Positions 1-14,451 of a stretch of 64,000 nt of DNA are shown here, one piece after another. Within the stretch, counting starts at the first letter, position 1. Each line of letters opens with the position of its first letter. The stretch spans positions 4,860,616 through 4,924,615 of the forward strand of contig HG738139.1 of NCBI GenBank assembly GCA_000499405.2, given 5' to 3'. Position numbers and translations under genes: made by a program. This DNA comes from Onchocerca volvulus. Taxonomy: Eukaryota; Nematoda; Chromadorea; Rhabditida; Onchocercidae. Under the pieces are notes generated by a model that did no database searches, had not been told where the DNA came from, and saw only the letters and a program-made list of their open reading frames with translations.

Positions 1-3000
1 TTTTCGTTTTGTGGAAGTGTTAAAGCTGATCGACCAGCTCGGAATGATAACTGATCACCGTCCAACCTACAAAAAAAAAGAGCGAGCTCTTATTAATGAG
101 ATAGGATTAACTTGAAATATGGAAGTTAAAGTAAGTAGAAAAGTTCGCCGAGGTCCGATTAGTTGCGACATATTCAACATGGATGTTAAAATAAGTAGAA
201 AAGTTAGCTGAGGTCCGATTAACTGCGACATATTCAACATGGATGTTAAAATAAGTAGAAAAGTTAGCTGAGGTCCGATTAACTGCCACATATTCAGGGT
301 GATATGATACATTAGTTAATATATGTCACTTCTACCGATTAGTTTCAAGCTCTCGGCCATATGTTTCAAAAGAATTTCGAAAGTCATATTCAATACTCAA
401 ACTGATAATTAAGCGTACAGAAAATCATCGAAAATAAGTTGATTAGGCTTTGCAATTGAGGAATCCAAATAATTGATCAGATTACGTAGCTTGCCATCAT
501 CTAGATCTTTGGCAATCTTTAGATATACTCGATTACCGTCTACCTTCTGATATGATGGCATTCCTTTCACTATTTTGTGCTCTATTTTTTCCAAGCCTGA
601 AAACAAATAAATCTTAATGGAAATCATATGAATGAAATCTCTAACAATATATTTCTTATTCAATCAAATAAAAATGAAACAATCATCGGTTTGAAGTTAT
701 AAATTTTCGCTGGAAGTACACTCTGCATTTTAATACTAAACTTTGCTAATTAATGAATTTCATTCACTAACTGAAAAATGGATTGAACGGCTTGGTTTAC
801 CGAAAACGTAAAAAAGTGCATTGCTGCCAGGAAATATGTTGCAATGAATGATCGGCTGTTCAGTGAATTTGAATTTCAATGGTTAAAATTTCAGAAAAAA
901 GTATTAATTGCCCTTTTACCTTGTATGATTCATTATTTTACACTTCTTTATCACGTCCTCAACCATATTTCGTCTCTAGTGTTTTAGTTCATACAATTCA
1001 AGTGAATGATGATAAAACTTTTTTAAATTATAACCAACCTGTATTCTGATTGCCAAGATGTTCGATATCTTTTTTTAAAACAGGTGCATAACCAACGGAA
1101 TTCATCATCGATTCTTCTTCTTCTTCTTCACCAGAATTTGGCGCTGCTGCAAACATTATTCGAGATCGAATTTATTTTAATATAAAATTGTTAATCTTTA
1201 TCATTTGAGACAACTATTACTATTCATACAACAGTATTTTTCTTTTTGTCTGTAATCACTTGGTGGATGCTACTATTATGAATTGCGATTATTTCAATCA
1301 AAATTATCACAAGTTAAAAAGAAGCCATATATTTCAGATAAGTGAATAAGCCCTAGATATTATATATCAATCATAATAATAAGACGAACATCATCACAGA
1401 TAACATTCATGAAAATTCTGGATAATCAAACGAGTTTCGGATGCATTATTATTTGGACAGTAAAATGACCGTACTCGATGGCATGAAAGTTTCTACTGCC
1501 AGCATATTCCCATTGTTATTAATTGATTTTTCTTCACCATCCCATTCCGTTGAATCCAAAATATTATTGTTACCCCTCATATTTCTCTCAGGAATCGAAT
1601 TGAAATCTTTTGCGTTACTGTTAGCGTCATCGCTGTTTACATCACCTGTGGTATCTAAAAGGAAGCCTAGAGAGATTAGGAAAACAAGATTTTTTTTATA
1701 ATTTTTTTTGATTAACTTTAATAAATCAAATTTCTGAAAAATCAATTAAATGTATTTGTAAAGGTATTGCAGTGCAAAATGTGCAAATATTTAAAATTTC
1801 AATTACTGAAATTCAAAGTGCTAAACGTTTTCTATATGCATTAATTCTCGGTAAATATACCTATCTGCTGTTGTTGCTGTTGTTTTATGAAATTATCCAA
1901 CAATTCCTTATCCGAATTTACACTCTGAATGGTCGTAACATCATTTACAAATGTCAATTTTATCGACTAAAATATTTTCATATCAAACTAATCTTGAAAG
2001 GGAAACTTTGGTCTTATTAAGCTTTGAACATTATGATATGAAATACATAAATTTAATATCGAAAGAACATTAGAGGATTTCCAAACTTTATACTGGCCGT
2101 TTTTTAAATATTTCAAATACTCTAGAAGCGATATTGCTCTTAATTGGTTCCAATTGTTAAATTAATTTGAAAAGACTTGACAAATCAATCGATGAATCGA
2201 GGTATCGAAATCAATAATTTCCTTAAAACTTTCCTCCCGCACTTATAATTTCGAGTGCTATTTAATGATTTCAAAAATGAATAAATTTCATATGGTAAAG
2301 TTTTATGAAGTAAGCTATTTTATTCATCATTTCTAATTCATTCAAATTTCCGACATAGAGAAAACGTTCTTTCTGAAAAAATTTCCTACTTTTAGGACAT
2401 TCAAAGCTAAAAAAAAAAGAAAGATGGAGCATTAAAAAGAGCAAACAATCTCAGTGAGAGGAAGGAGTTGTCAATTCGAAATCTCTTTAAAAAAATATAT
2501 CAATTTAAAAGGTTGGTTTCTTATATCCCTCACTGCAATCAATATTTTATAGAAAGCAAAATGCCTATTTATTGCATCAGTATTATTGAGCATTTTTCGA
2601 ATATAAATGATATCTAGTTCACTTTTTTGTAATTTATACTACATGATATGTAATGCATTGTATATTAAACGATTGAATAAAGTTTGAATTTAAAAAAAGA
2701 AAAAAAAAAAAAAGATATCAAATACGAATAGTGAACTGTTATTGCTAATAAGCAAAAATTTCAAAAGATCAGCAAGAAACTCTAAATTATTGCTCATTTT
2801 ATTCATATTTTCAGTGCTATTGGATTTTTAGAATTCGATTACATAATCGAATGAAAAAATTAAAATCTAACTGATTAAATCGAAAATTTGATTAATTACA
2901 ATCAGAAAGAATGATATTTTGAAATAATCGTTACAGTATCAAATAAAAATGTGAGATGTAATTTACAAAATTAAATTAGGGAAATTAATGAATATTTTAT

Positions 3001-6000
3001 TGACAAATATTATGCTATTATTTTCCATTAGTAATTAGTTCAATTTCGAGATTACTGTATGTTTCTTTAAGATGATGTTCAGACAAAATAGAAAACAGAA
3101 ATATCAACCTGTAACATTCGCCAAATATTTTCCGGATTAACAACATTGCAAAAGTTAAGATCATATTTGAGTTGAAGCATTAAAACCACTTTGAAATATG
3201 CGATAAGACATTGTGTTCGAGCATGTTCCAAGGTGTAACCTTTTCGACCAAGCTGTTCTAATTGAGAACTTAAAACTTTCTTCAAAATATATTCGGCCGG
3301 ATTTGACACAATCAAAGCAAGACTTTCGGTTGATGCACATTCCCCAAATAAACCGTCTATAAAAGATGCACTTTGTTTTGAAATTTATTCGAACAAAAAC
3401 TTTTAATTTTAAATGAGTCATATAGAAGCCCTATCCATTTTCAGCATCAAACTAATAAATTTCATTAGATGATATGTGGATGTGATGTATATATTATTTT
3501 TATTTCATCACCTGCTAATATGCTAAATGTAATTTGAATAAGAATTCGGATTACGGTAATTGTTGAAGCAAATAAAAAGATTAAAATTTTATTGTTCTTT
3601 TCAGAGTATCAACTGCATAGAGAATTCATGTTATTTAAAATAATACCTTTTTATCTTCATATACATTGCTAATATGCATTCTTTATATGCTTTATATGCA
3701 AGTTATATTTAAAACTTTAGCTAAAAAATTTTTACAAATTGTATTAAAAAGTTTACTATAACCGTTTATGCGTCTTCCCGACATTTTACCGTATCCTTTT
3801 ATTTGACTATTTATCTATTTGTCTACTTTCCTAGTATTAGTTTAGTAATCAAAGTTTTTGTCTACATTTTAGCATATTTTTTCGACGATTCTTCAAATTA
3901 AAATTAATACGATGCTTATCAGCAATATGAATTTTTTCAGATTATTAAAAAATGATGATTACATTTCGATCATCTTTTTTTTCATAAAATATGAAGAAAA
4001 GTGAAGAAAACAAATAGTGTAAGAATGCTTTTTTTTTTTTAAACAAATGAAATCAGATGTTACTTAGGGGAAATAGTTATGACTAATTTAGTATCGCGAT
4101 ACCATTGATACTTGTATCAGTGTAAACATGAAAGAAGGATACGGTACATTAAAGCACCTGTCCTATGGTCTGAAAGAGACATTGTGAAATAAAAAAATTC
4201 ATTTTACGGAAGAATTTAAAATGGTTTCATTATTTGAAAAAAATCTATAAAAATATTTCATTTTCTCTAAAAAGTTGATAGTTCCCTCATCTTATTTTCA
4301 CCATTCTTTAGGACAAAAACTGATGAATAACATGTTAGTCCACTGACTTTTTTGGCTTATAGGCTTGTTAGTTCATTAGCTGCACTATTAAGCTTTTTGA
4401 CTAATCATATTATTTTATACATCTATTAGCCAATGCATGAAGTGAAATAGTAGAAGATTGAATCGACTCCAAAAAATGCTGGTAATAACACATTACTAAC
4501 AAAAGACATGTTGAATTGAATATCAGAAAGCTCTGATTTCATCAAGGAATTACCGTATTTCAAAATTAAATTCACAGCAAAATATAAAAACTTCATAATC
4601 TCTTCATTGAAAATGAGATTTTCTTAAGTGAAATTTTTTATGAATTAAGACAAACCTTGTACACAAATTTCGTCTTCATCGCATATTTCATCATACAATA
4701 TGCAACCTAAAAGAAAGAACCATATTTTTTTGAAAAGTTATGATATCAATTCATTGAAATCAAGAGCTTGATGAACGATCAAATGATTTCGGTCAAGTTA
4801 AAAAAAGCTAAAAAACAATACTGCGAACTTTACTCATTTTATTCAACAAATTATGTAACTAAACAAAATCAACAAGTAGGCAGTCTTGTTGAAATAAAAA
4901 AATCGAATAGCATATTGATGCTTGAATATAGAGGATAATTAATTTTTCCTTTATTGGCCATTAAAAGATTATCTCTCGATTTATTTCCTTCTTATAAGCT
5001 TCTAAATTACTTTTGAAATTATGTAGAGCATGGAAATGCCAAAATGGAGAGAAGAATAACTATGATATAGACATTTATGATAATATCGAGGATGTTTTAA
5101 ATCATTTTGAAAAATTGCATTTTAATATCTGTTTCAGCTTTAACAGAATTCAAAGTTTTTAAACTAATTTATGAACTGCTGATGATATTTGTTTAAAATT
5201 CTTGAAGTTTCATCAATCATTTTCAAAGAAAAAGTAGTTGGAACAGTAAAATTTCGTTGCTCTAGAAATAGGGAAAAATTTTCTTTTAGTACAAGTTTTA
5301 ATTTTCTTGTAACACTCTTATTTATTTCATAAAAAAGAAATCACAAAAATAATTAGTATTTCAATTCTTTACATGATTACGAAGCTATCATTATTTTGCT
5401 TCAAATGTTTTGTAAAAGAAGTAGATAGAAATGTGAAGGTAATTAGAGAGCTGATTGAATATATTGTGATGCTTGTTAATAAGATGTTAGCTTTAGCTTC
5501 AAAGCGTCATTTTTATATTTTAAAAAAAGCAAATAAAGGAGGAAAAAATAAAAAAATCAATACATTTATAGATTTATTGAATAATTAACAGTCTGGACAG
5601 AAAAATATTAACAGCTAACATTCATGAATTTCTTTCCCGAAATCTCGTTACTCGCTTATATGTATCGCTACGAGATATGGTATGAAAAAATAAATGGTCC
5701 GTATTATTTTCAAATGATTTGCGAATAAGAATAAATGGGACAAATAATTTAGATGATTAGTATTTGCCAATAAAAGTACCATTTGATCAGCTACAAAAGG
5801 CATAATTATATTATTTGCTCTTAGTTTTATTAGGTCTTTCAAACTTTGATTTTATTTTGAATCCCATTTCTGAGTGCCAATTTAACTTCCTTCTTATCCC
5901 TCATCCATAATAATTGATAACCACTATTGCTGTTATATTCTTCGCAAAATGGAACTTATTTGGAGATTTATTTATACTAGTAATTAAGGGAATAATAAAA

Positions 6001-9000
6001 CAAACTAAAATTCAATATCGAAATATGACTAAAAACATATGATAGCTATAATCATTGCACAATTTGATGTGCCACTACAATAGTGATTCCTTTTCCTTTA
6101 AATCAGAATAATTACCAAGCCCTATAATGGTTATAAAAATTCATACAAAGTCAAGTTGGCATTCATATTTGTGCCGAATCTTGAAACTTTCGGTTATGAT
6201 CTATCATCATCCAGTGGTTGACTTCTTCTGATAGCAAAGTAAAATATACAAATAATATTGCTTGTTTTTGGACTAAATATTATTAATGAATTCTAAGATT
6301 TCTCAATTCATAAATATTAGCTGGAGCTATATTGGTTCTTTGAAGTGTGTCTATGTAAGGTAAATTTCTTCAAAGAATTAAAAGCAAAGGAAAAGAATGC
6401 GAAAAACATTTTCAATATTCTGTCTACTTTTCTTTTTCCTTTCAAAATATCTCAACATACAGAAATGAAAATCTAAATCTCTCAGCTAAATTTGAGAATA
6501 TTTCTTAAGCATGTTAAAAGGAAAGGCAAAAGCCTTACAGCAATTTATCTATTAAATTGGGCAAAATCCATTCTGCAATTTCTTTCTATATTGCTACTTT
6601 TAAGCTGTTTACAAAGTACATCTATATAAAAAGTTTGAACTAAAACTTATTAAAATTCAGAATAAGCATTCTGAAGAACAAAATTTTCTTCTCCAAAACA
6701 ATTTAGAAGATTTCGAGAACCAATCATAAAGATTGCAAAATAAAAATTTTGAAATTTTCTTAACTTGTCGAAATATTCACAATATTCTAGGGATTCATTT
6801 AAAAAGATAGTATTTCATTATTTTTTATCAAACTCCAGATAGTCTTACTGTGAATTTAACCTCAATAATGAAACTTATCTACGGTATTTTGACGGATAAT
6901 TAGACCTTAATCTTATATGCGGCTACAGCATGCCTCAATAATTAATATTTGATGTTAATTTTCTTTCATTTCATCATTCCTTTGACTTGTTAGCTTAAAC
7001 TTGGATAAAAATTTACTTCTTTAAATAATATATCGTCTACAATAACAATCGCTAATTTAAGACATTAGGATTACATCATACATATTTTTTTTATCATGAA
7101 ATATTGTTGATCATATCATTTTGAAGCAAACATGATTTCTTTCTTCTCTGTTAATGTTTTATTAAAAAAGTAGTACCAAAAATACTTATTAAATTCTTTC
7201 GCCTATTTAGAGGCAAATGAAAGAGTTTCTAACCATAAAACGAATTACACATTTTTATGCTTCCTTTTCGCCTCATTTGAGAAGCCTTCTTTAATAATTA
7301 TTGAATGCAAGAAAATACAATTTTACCAACCAACATATATCATAATCCATTTATACTACTGCTTATAAATAAATTATAATAACAGAGGAAATAAATAACA
7401 ATTAAGTCCGGGACTCATTATAAGCATACATTTATTGTTTTCAAACTTTCACTGCTTGTTTACTATATAACTTTGATTTTGTAGTCGAAATAATGAGAAA
7501 AAAAAAAGACCAAAAGTTATATATTATATGTGTTGATCAAACAGGGCCCAGGGCAAATCCGTTCAATTTTTTTAATAAAGAAGAAAAAAAAAAATAGATC
7601 TTCCTAGTTTTTTTTTTTTTACTTTGATGTCTTTATAAAAACCATCTCATCTGAACAGCTATCCAAAATACTTCATTATGAATGTCTCCAAAAAGCACTT
7701 AAATGCCTTCTTAAATGACGTCAATGTACGTTACCTAGTAACCATTAACACTTTTTAAATATCTAAAAAAAAAAAGTTCATCATTTTGGAACTTTAAAAA
7801 TAATTCATCAAACAAGTATTGAGATGATATTCAATAAGTTATCATGTTATATAAAAGGAATAAGAAGAAATAGTAGACCATATAAAAAACATAAAAGTTA
7901 ACTTATGATATAAAATACACAATTGAAAATTTATATTGAGAAAGGCTTATAACTTCTGCGATTCAAAAAACAGATGCAAATTTTTCCAAAATTTATCAAA
8001 AATTAAATTAACTTTTCCAAAATACTAACAAATTTACTTTATTAACAAAAAAAAAAATTTCAGGTAAAAGGAGTTTTGATTAAAAATGTACTAAAAAAAA
8101 AAAAGCCATGTGAAGAACTATAAATCCAACCAAAATATTAATGAGTCACTTTTTCCCCATTTCTTAATTAAAAAATTAGAGAAGATTATACATAAGATAA
8201 AGTTATTAAGAGAATAATCTCTCCTTCGCATCTGATGATAGCTTTTATCAATAGTTGCTTGGAAATACATCGATTTTGCATTGCCATCAGTTCAACTGTT
8301 TATTGAACTGCAAGTTAAAATTCTCTAAAAAATCAATAAATTAATAATTTTTTTTTCTAAGAAATTTTTCATGTTTTTGTTCTTTTCCGGAATCTGAATT
8401 TGTTGACGCTTATCGATCCTTGCCATTTGTCAATTTCTTCCGCTTACTTTAACATTTACTAATTAATGTTCCTTTAACTGATATATTGGCTATTAAAAAA
8501 CTCCACACTCAAATACATCAGAAAATAAGAATGTCGTTGGTTGTGCCTGTTTATATATGCATAAATGAATGTATGACGTCAGTTCGAGGGTAATCATTTA
8601 GAAAGCTGTAGCGATAATTAGTGTGATAAAATGCTCGCCTATGTTTTAATCATTTATGTAAGCTGAAATTTTTGCGCAAGAAGTAATTTAGAAATTTTTC
8701 ATTTCATTTCGATGTTTGTTAGAATTTTTGTGGAAAAATTTCCGATTTTCACGAATGCCAATGAAAGCTATGATGAACGTATGGGAAAATTTTGCAAAGA
8801 TGATGCAATTAAAGGAAAAGTGAATTACGAAAAATAAGGAGATGAGAGTTTGTTTTTCAAGTAGAAATTTAGATAAAAAGATGAGATCTTATTTATTAAT
8901 TAAAAATAAACTCTTAATTTTAAAATTAATAATAAATTGAACATGATGGAAAATAACCTTATGATTCAAAAGAAATAAAATTGAATGTCGAATGTGTATT

Positions 9001-9839
9001 CTTGTTGGAATTATTATAAAATTCTAAAAAGCACATAAAATCAGATTTATTTTTTTCTGAAATACTGGGGGGTGGAATAAATTGGAATAAATCTAATTCA
9101 GCTGAATTCAATTTCACTTCTTCAATTTAGTGTTTATATACTGAACTTAAGCTCCATCAGCTTAGTTTATCTAATTTAGTTTGGCCTATTCGTATATTGT
9201 TCAACTAGCAGAAAGCATCAACTTTCGAAATTCATAACAGTTTGTTTGAGCAATTTTTATTGCATAGAAATAAAAATGAAATGAAAGAAGTGAAATCATT
9301 GAATCAAAATGAATTTAGAAAATCGTTTGGAATGTCAAATCAGCTCTTGCTTAAATCATTCAAAAAATTTTAGAAATTTATCTGATTTTTTCACCTTGAT
9401 TTATTTGTAGAATTTTTCAACAGAAATGCTTTCAACACAAGAATATCTTGACCAGCAAATATTTATTCTTACAATAATTTCTGAATAATATGTTTAGTGC
9501 CATTAAATTGCTAAGTAATTTAGGCTCTTTTTTTCAGTCGTTTTGAGTCGTTATCAGATCTCAGTGTTATCAAAAATTTTTATTCTATCTTATCTCTTCG
9601 GCAAAATTCCATCAATTTGAATTATTTGTTTTCCAAAAGTAAGCCTTAAATGAAAGTGATCAATTCTTTAATACTTTAATCCTATTTGAAAGAAATTTTA
9701 ACAACCAACCGTTTGCAGATTTCGAACTGACAGTACCAGCAAGAAGAGAGAAAATGATAATGGTAACAAAATAGACGATTTCTCGGTTGAATGGAAAAAA
9801 CTCCCTTGAAGCAGCACCGGAAATCGGGCCTGCTACCAT
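1..9839 (-). CDS. ida-1: IA-2/ICA512 family receptor-type pseudophosphatase, N-terminal part (partial gene)
   Basis: IA-2 proteins span the membrane of dense-core vesicles in neurons and act in neuropeptide secretion. The reading uses exons 9710-9839, 4656-4706, 3109-3356, 1861-1966, 1475-1654, 1039-1146, 419-596 and 1-66, all phase-compatible. Exon 1 gives a start at 9839, a 21-residue n-region and a hydrophobic signal core (YFVTIIIFSLLAG). Exons 2-3 give the RESP18-type cysteine module: GCILYDEICDEDEICVQ followed by DGLFGEC, which matches the human IA-2 spacing. Exon 4 encodes a six-Gln run and exon 6 a six-Glu run from a GAA repeat. Exons 7-8 fit the juxtamembrane ectodomain. The transmembrane segment and phosphatase-like domain must lie left of base 1. 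Intron 1 is 5 kb. The exon 5 donor is the least certain; reading through exon 7 would instead stop at 409. Confidence 0.85.
116..295. repeat. 60-bp tandem repeat, three copies
   Basis: Three head-to-tail copies with a period of exactly 60 bp (116-175, 176-235, 236-295). Copies 2 and 3 differ at one base that I see; copy 1 is more diverged. The array lies in the ida-1 intron between the exons at 419-596 and 1-66. Because 60 is a multiple of three, two minus-strand frames stay open through it, which creates false ORFs. Confidence 0.95.
4707..9709. other. ida-1 intron 1, about 5 kb, no gene seen
   Basis: Long AT-rich intron between the signal-peptide exon and the cysteine-module exon of ida-1. 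I see poly-A and poly-T runs but no convincing exon, RNA gene or transposon on either strand. Long first introns often carry regulatory elements, but I cannot point to one here. Confidence 0.6.
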
Positions 9840-11758
9840 ACCGTCAACCGCTTGTAGCCATTTGCAACCTTTCTACTAGCAATGCCTCGTTTTGGGGTGG
9901 AGAAGATTGCACGATAAGCCCATCTTGCACATTACGTCTATCTAAGCTGCTCTATATGCATGCATCTATGCATGCGTGTGCGTTTATGTGTGCGTGTGCA
10001 CTACTGAAACCTGGCTATGCTTACTTTGGCCAAGTCTTCAATAAGAGACAGCCAGAAAGCGGAAAAAAAAAGTTTTTAAAATATCTCCAACTGTTCATGC
10101 CTTATCTCTCATTATCGCAATCTTCTACTTCTCAGTTATAGCTCTTGGCTCATTTCCCCTATTGATTTCAAGCAAAGCTGCATACACTTTGGCCTTAGCA
10201 GTTGTTTATTTGTGATATGTGCGTATGATGTATGTGTGCACAAATTAGGGAAGCAGGCCTGATGAGAAAGATATTACAGGCTAGTAAAGGAATATGAAAC
10301 GAAGCTGATTGGACGACATTCACTATAATCAGATGAAAGTGCTGCTCAAACTTATCCTAACTAAATGGATATGATAAGCTAATGTTGATTCCATTCATCT
10401 AGCTGCCTCTGCTACTTGCCATTCTCGCAGAACACTGACATATACATATGCACGCAGATACTGCACGCACGCACGCATCATGCACGCAGTGGAAACTGAA
10501 GGCATTACTAATTAACTTCATGTACTTTATATTTCATTTCATTCCTAATTTTCTGCTGAAAGCCCACAAATAGGCATAAATATTTCAATAATTCCACTAG
10601 TGATGTACAACCCTCCATTTAATCGCCATATCTTTAAAAAAAAGATGCATATTGCAGTAGGGAATGAATGAATGAAATCATTGGATTGATGAATAGATGG
10701 TGGATCAAATTATATTGTTTAGAAAAATATAACTTCAAATGATCAAATAATCCGATTCCATTCTTTTACAATGCTGCAAAAAGTTTTCTTTCTCAAAATT
10801 CTCACAAAATCATTCTGCGATGAAAAATCAAAATAAATTGAGAAAATGTTTGTTGAAGGGAAGGATTAGTCCTATCATTATGGGGACTTCATTTTGATCA
10901 CAGACGATAATATAATTGTTATTTGAATAAAATGAATTTATTTTACCTTTGAAATTAAATTTAAAATTTTTTCATATTTTTATAAAAATTCTCTATTGAT
11001 GAAACAGAACAGCGCTATTATTATGAGTGTTCCATTTTAAATATCTAATTTTTAATGGATATCCCGGAGCAAATAAAAGTAATGCTAATGTTGTGAGGAT
11101 AAACCAATGAATAATTTAAATTTATTTCACCATTTATAGAATAGAGAAAATTAAAAGAATGTTATCAGAATAAATAGAAGAATATGATAAGAAAAATATG
11201 CTAATTTCGGATTTCAAAAAGAGAATACAGATACAGTTCTAAGCCTTTCTAAATTTCTTCCCAATACAAAAAACTTCCTCCAACAATACTGATACAATTT
11301 CATATTCATTCATTTCCTTGAAATTAACATTTTCATTGTGCCCCTGTTACATCTAGTACATAAAATTTAGTACAAACCAAGTAATTAGATCTCACTTGGT
11401 CACGATAATCTGGTTTATATTCTAAATTGGATTGGTTATTGCGAAAATTTTTACCCCATCATTTAACACATTATAGTATCAAATTTGAAACCATCTTTTT
11501 CGTTCATCTATTTTCGAATATTTTTTGATCTTATTTTAATCTGAAATTGATTCAAGTGGCTGAATCTGCTGCACCGAATATTGACTATAATTCCTTTCAG
11601 TTTTTTACTTCCCAGAATCGTTGATCAAAAATTCTTTTTTGTATACATTACTTTAATTGAATTATGAATTAAACGAAAACTTCACGTTGAAATTTTGTAA
11701 AATATTCATTTCAATATAATGTGCTGTAATATTTAAGGATAATTCTTTTTTAAAAAAT
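9840..11758. promoter_or_regulatory. Divergent intergenic region between ida-1 and the trmt10c-like gene
   Basis: Both neighbouring genes are transcribed away from this 1.9-kb stretch, so it should hold both promoters. It includes a GC-richer patch with imperfect GCAT/GTGC microsatellites (about 9955-10005 and 10446-10490). No coding exon was recognised; a missing 5' exon of the trmt10c-like gene could lie near its right end. Confidence 0.5.
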
Positions 11759-14451
11759 ATGGAATGTTTCGCAGAATTACTTGACGCATTAGAAGAAGAA
11801 AAGATGGCGACTGTCGTTTGGGAATCAGAAAATAATCAATTTAGGTCTCATCTGAATAAGGCTTATAGTAAACAAATGCGTTATATGAGGTAAGGTATTT
11901 GAATCTAGGTAAGGTATTTGAATCATTTGAATCTAGATAAATAACAGCGAAGGAAGGTAAATTTATTTTGATGTTCATCAAAATTCTTTATGTAAATCTA
12001 TATATATATATATATTCAAAATTCTTTATGTAAGCTTGAAATTATCATTAGCAGAGAATCACAGATCACATTAAAAACTGTTCATGTGTTTACGATCCAT
12101 TTTTACCTTCCTTTCAAGAATTCTTAATCTTTGATCGTGAAATTAAATTACTATGGCTTCTTACAAATTAAAAAAAAAGAAAAAATGGAAATAGACTGAA
12201 AAAGGAAAGTGAATGTTGAAGAATAGCAAGTAGAGACGAATTAAATTGAAGATTTAATTAAATTAAAATAAAAAAGGATGCTTTGTCAAAATATTATCTT
12301 AAAATATTACCATTAACATAGTTTAAAAGATATTTAAAGAAAACTGATTTATGGCACATATACAGCCATTACCATTCAGCTCTTTTGATTGGATAACAAC
12401 GTTTTAATAGGTGATATTTTTAACGTTGTTTCGTGTTCAACATATCATAATTTAGAGTTCTTGAAAAACGACGGCTGAACAGATCCAAAGAGAGGCTTCG
12501 ACGTCGTAAAAATCTAGCAAAAAATCTGCCAATCAAAGAACCGCTTAGTTTCGTTTTGCAAGTGTACATCGATTTTGGATTTGCGCAATGTATGAGTGAT
12601 AAAGAAATAGGTAAACTTGTTCGACAAATGGGTCGTGTTTGGGGTCTCCAGAAGAAGTTTGTTTTTTGTTTTTTTTTTCCTTTTTTTTTGTTTTAAACTA
12701 TAAATAGTGTTTTAGACAAATCAAACGTTAAAAAAGTCTTTTTTAATTTAAATTGGTTCCATCTATCGAAATTATCGACTATGCTTGAGATACGATATTT
12801 CATTTTACATTAGCTTATATATTGATAAATTTTCCGGTACAATAGAAAATTCCCCTTTATATGTCAATAACAGACTATCAGTTAAACGAAATAAGACTCA
12901 TATAAGTCAAGTTTGTAGCATTCGCACCGTATGCATACATTGTATAACCTTACATATATAATACATACATAGGTATGCTAAACATGCAATGAATGAAACG
13001 CAATAGTCATATAGGATTTGCATCAGAAAGATTTTTTATTTTCGAACCTTAAACCTTATTTTGTTAAATTTATGTCATTGTAATTGTAAATAGAAAATTA
13101 ATTGGTTAATTCCATTTAAAAAAGAGAATTGTTGGATGAGTTAAATTTGCAGGAATCCTGGTTTGCAGGTTACACTTCTTTCACCAGATGAACGTTTTTT
13201 ATGTGAAGGACGTCAGAAGTTGTCTGGTTTCGATCATTTCAACTGGATCATTTCTAACAAAAATATAAATGAAGTAAGATCCACGTTATGTTTTGAGTTT
13301 GTACAGGGTTGCTTATAATTTGGTTGTCGAATTTTAGAACTTAATTATTAAAAAAGTCTAGTTTAATCGAAGTGCAGTCTTTTATATTTTAAAAATGTAC
13401 TCAGGTATTTCGGTACGTTTGTAATTCAAAAATAGAAATCAATTTGTACTAATTAGTAAGTCATCTGTCGTTGTTTAACATCATATAGATAGCGCTTTTG
13501 TATTTTCGTTGATCATTTATGTGCGTCACATATCACGTCTGTGTTGCTCATTGTATAAAATATAAATTAGAGAGATAATTTCATTGCATTTTCAATAAAA
13601 GCAATAATATCTTTTTTTCTCCTGAAAATTTCAGTTTGCTATGCAACATCATATGGTTTATTTGAGTCCAGATTCGCAGCTTGATGCGTTATTAGATGTA
13701 AAACCTGACGAAGTGTATATTATTGGTGGCCTTGTGGATGAAACTGGTGTTGGATCATTGTCATATTGTAGAGCAGGTGTCTTTCACTATTTTATTGTAC
13801 AGTGCAATTAAATATTTGAGCATGAATTATTTGAGCAACCATAAAATTAACTTTTTAGCAATTAATTAATGTTCCTCAACTCGAAATGTCTGGTCTCATA
13901 GTTGGTGGTTGCTCTATTAAATATTGCTTCGACTATCTTGTCAAACAAATAAAACAACCTCAATTTATCCGTTTATTGTAGCAGAATGCGCAAATAATAT
14001 CAATTTTCATTATATTTCAAAATATATTCTTCCTTAAAGAGTTTTCTACTATGCTGATAATATATTTTTTAAAAAGATACAGCACTGCTTCGATGATATT
14101 CAAACTCGGAATTAGTCGTGTGTGAATAGTATCAATTGAAGGCATAATTATAAAGATATAATTCAGGAATCTTTTCAGTAGATATCTTAGAGAGTATAGA
14201 GAAATTTAAACTCAAAAGAAAGCGGAAAGATTTTTGTATGTCATATTGCAGAAGAATTAGGCTTGGATGCTCGACGATTACCGATACAAGAATTTTTACA
14301 TCGACGTGACGATGGAACTTTCAATGTGATGCTTACAATTAATCAAGTTGTTGAAATTCTTGTGCGTTATGTGAACTTAAAAAATTGGACTGAAGCACTT
14401 TCTGTTGTGCCTAAAAGAATGGGCTATGAAGTTCTAAAATCGCCAGTTTAA
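11759..14451 (+). CDS. TRM10-family tRNA (purine-9-N1) methyltransferase, TRMT10C/MRPP1-like
   Basis: Exons 11759-11889, 12456-12656, 13153-13273, 13635-13776 and 14252-14451 join in frame to 264 codons. The SPOUT methyltransferase core is clear: LSPDERFLCEG, then MVYLSPDSQLDALLDV, then VYIIGGLVDETG. The Asp of GGLVD is the conserved TRM10 residue. The C-terminal NWTEALSVVPKRMGY resembles the mitochondrial paralogue TRMT10C (MRPP1) more than TRMT10A. MRPP1 methylates position 9 of mitochondrial tRNAs and is a subunit of protein-only RNase P; that role is inferred from the family. The protein is shorter than human MRPP1 (about 400 residues) and shows no obvious transit peptide, so an upstream exon may be missing. 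The exon 1 donor is tandemly duplicated. The first in-frame stop upstream of the start lies about 30 bases away. Confidence 0.85.

Noticed and set aside
67..312. Two overlapping minus ORFs of 60-81 codons
   Set aside because: Created by the 60-bp tandem repeat, whose period is a multiple of three; they lie in an ida-1 intron.
9791..10141. 116-codon ORF on plus
   Set aside because: It runs antisense across ida-1 exon 1 and through GCAT/GTGC microsatellites, and its composition is repeat-driven.
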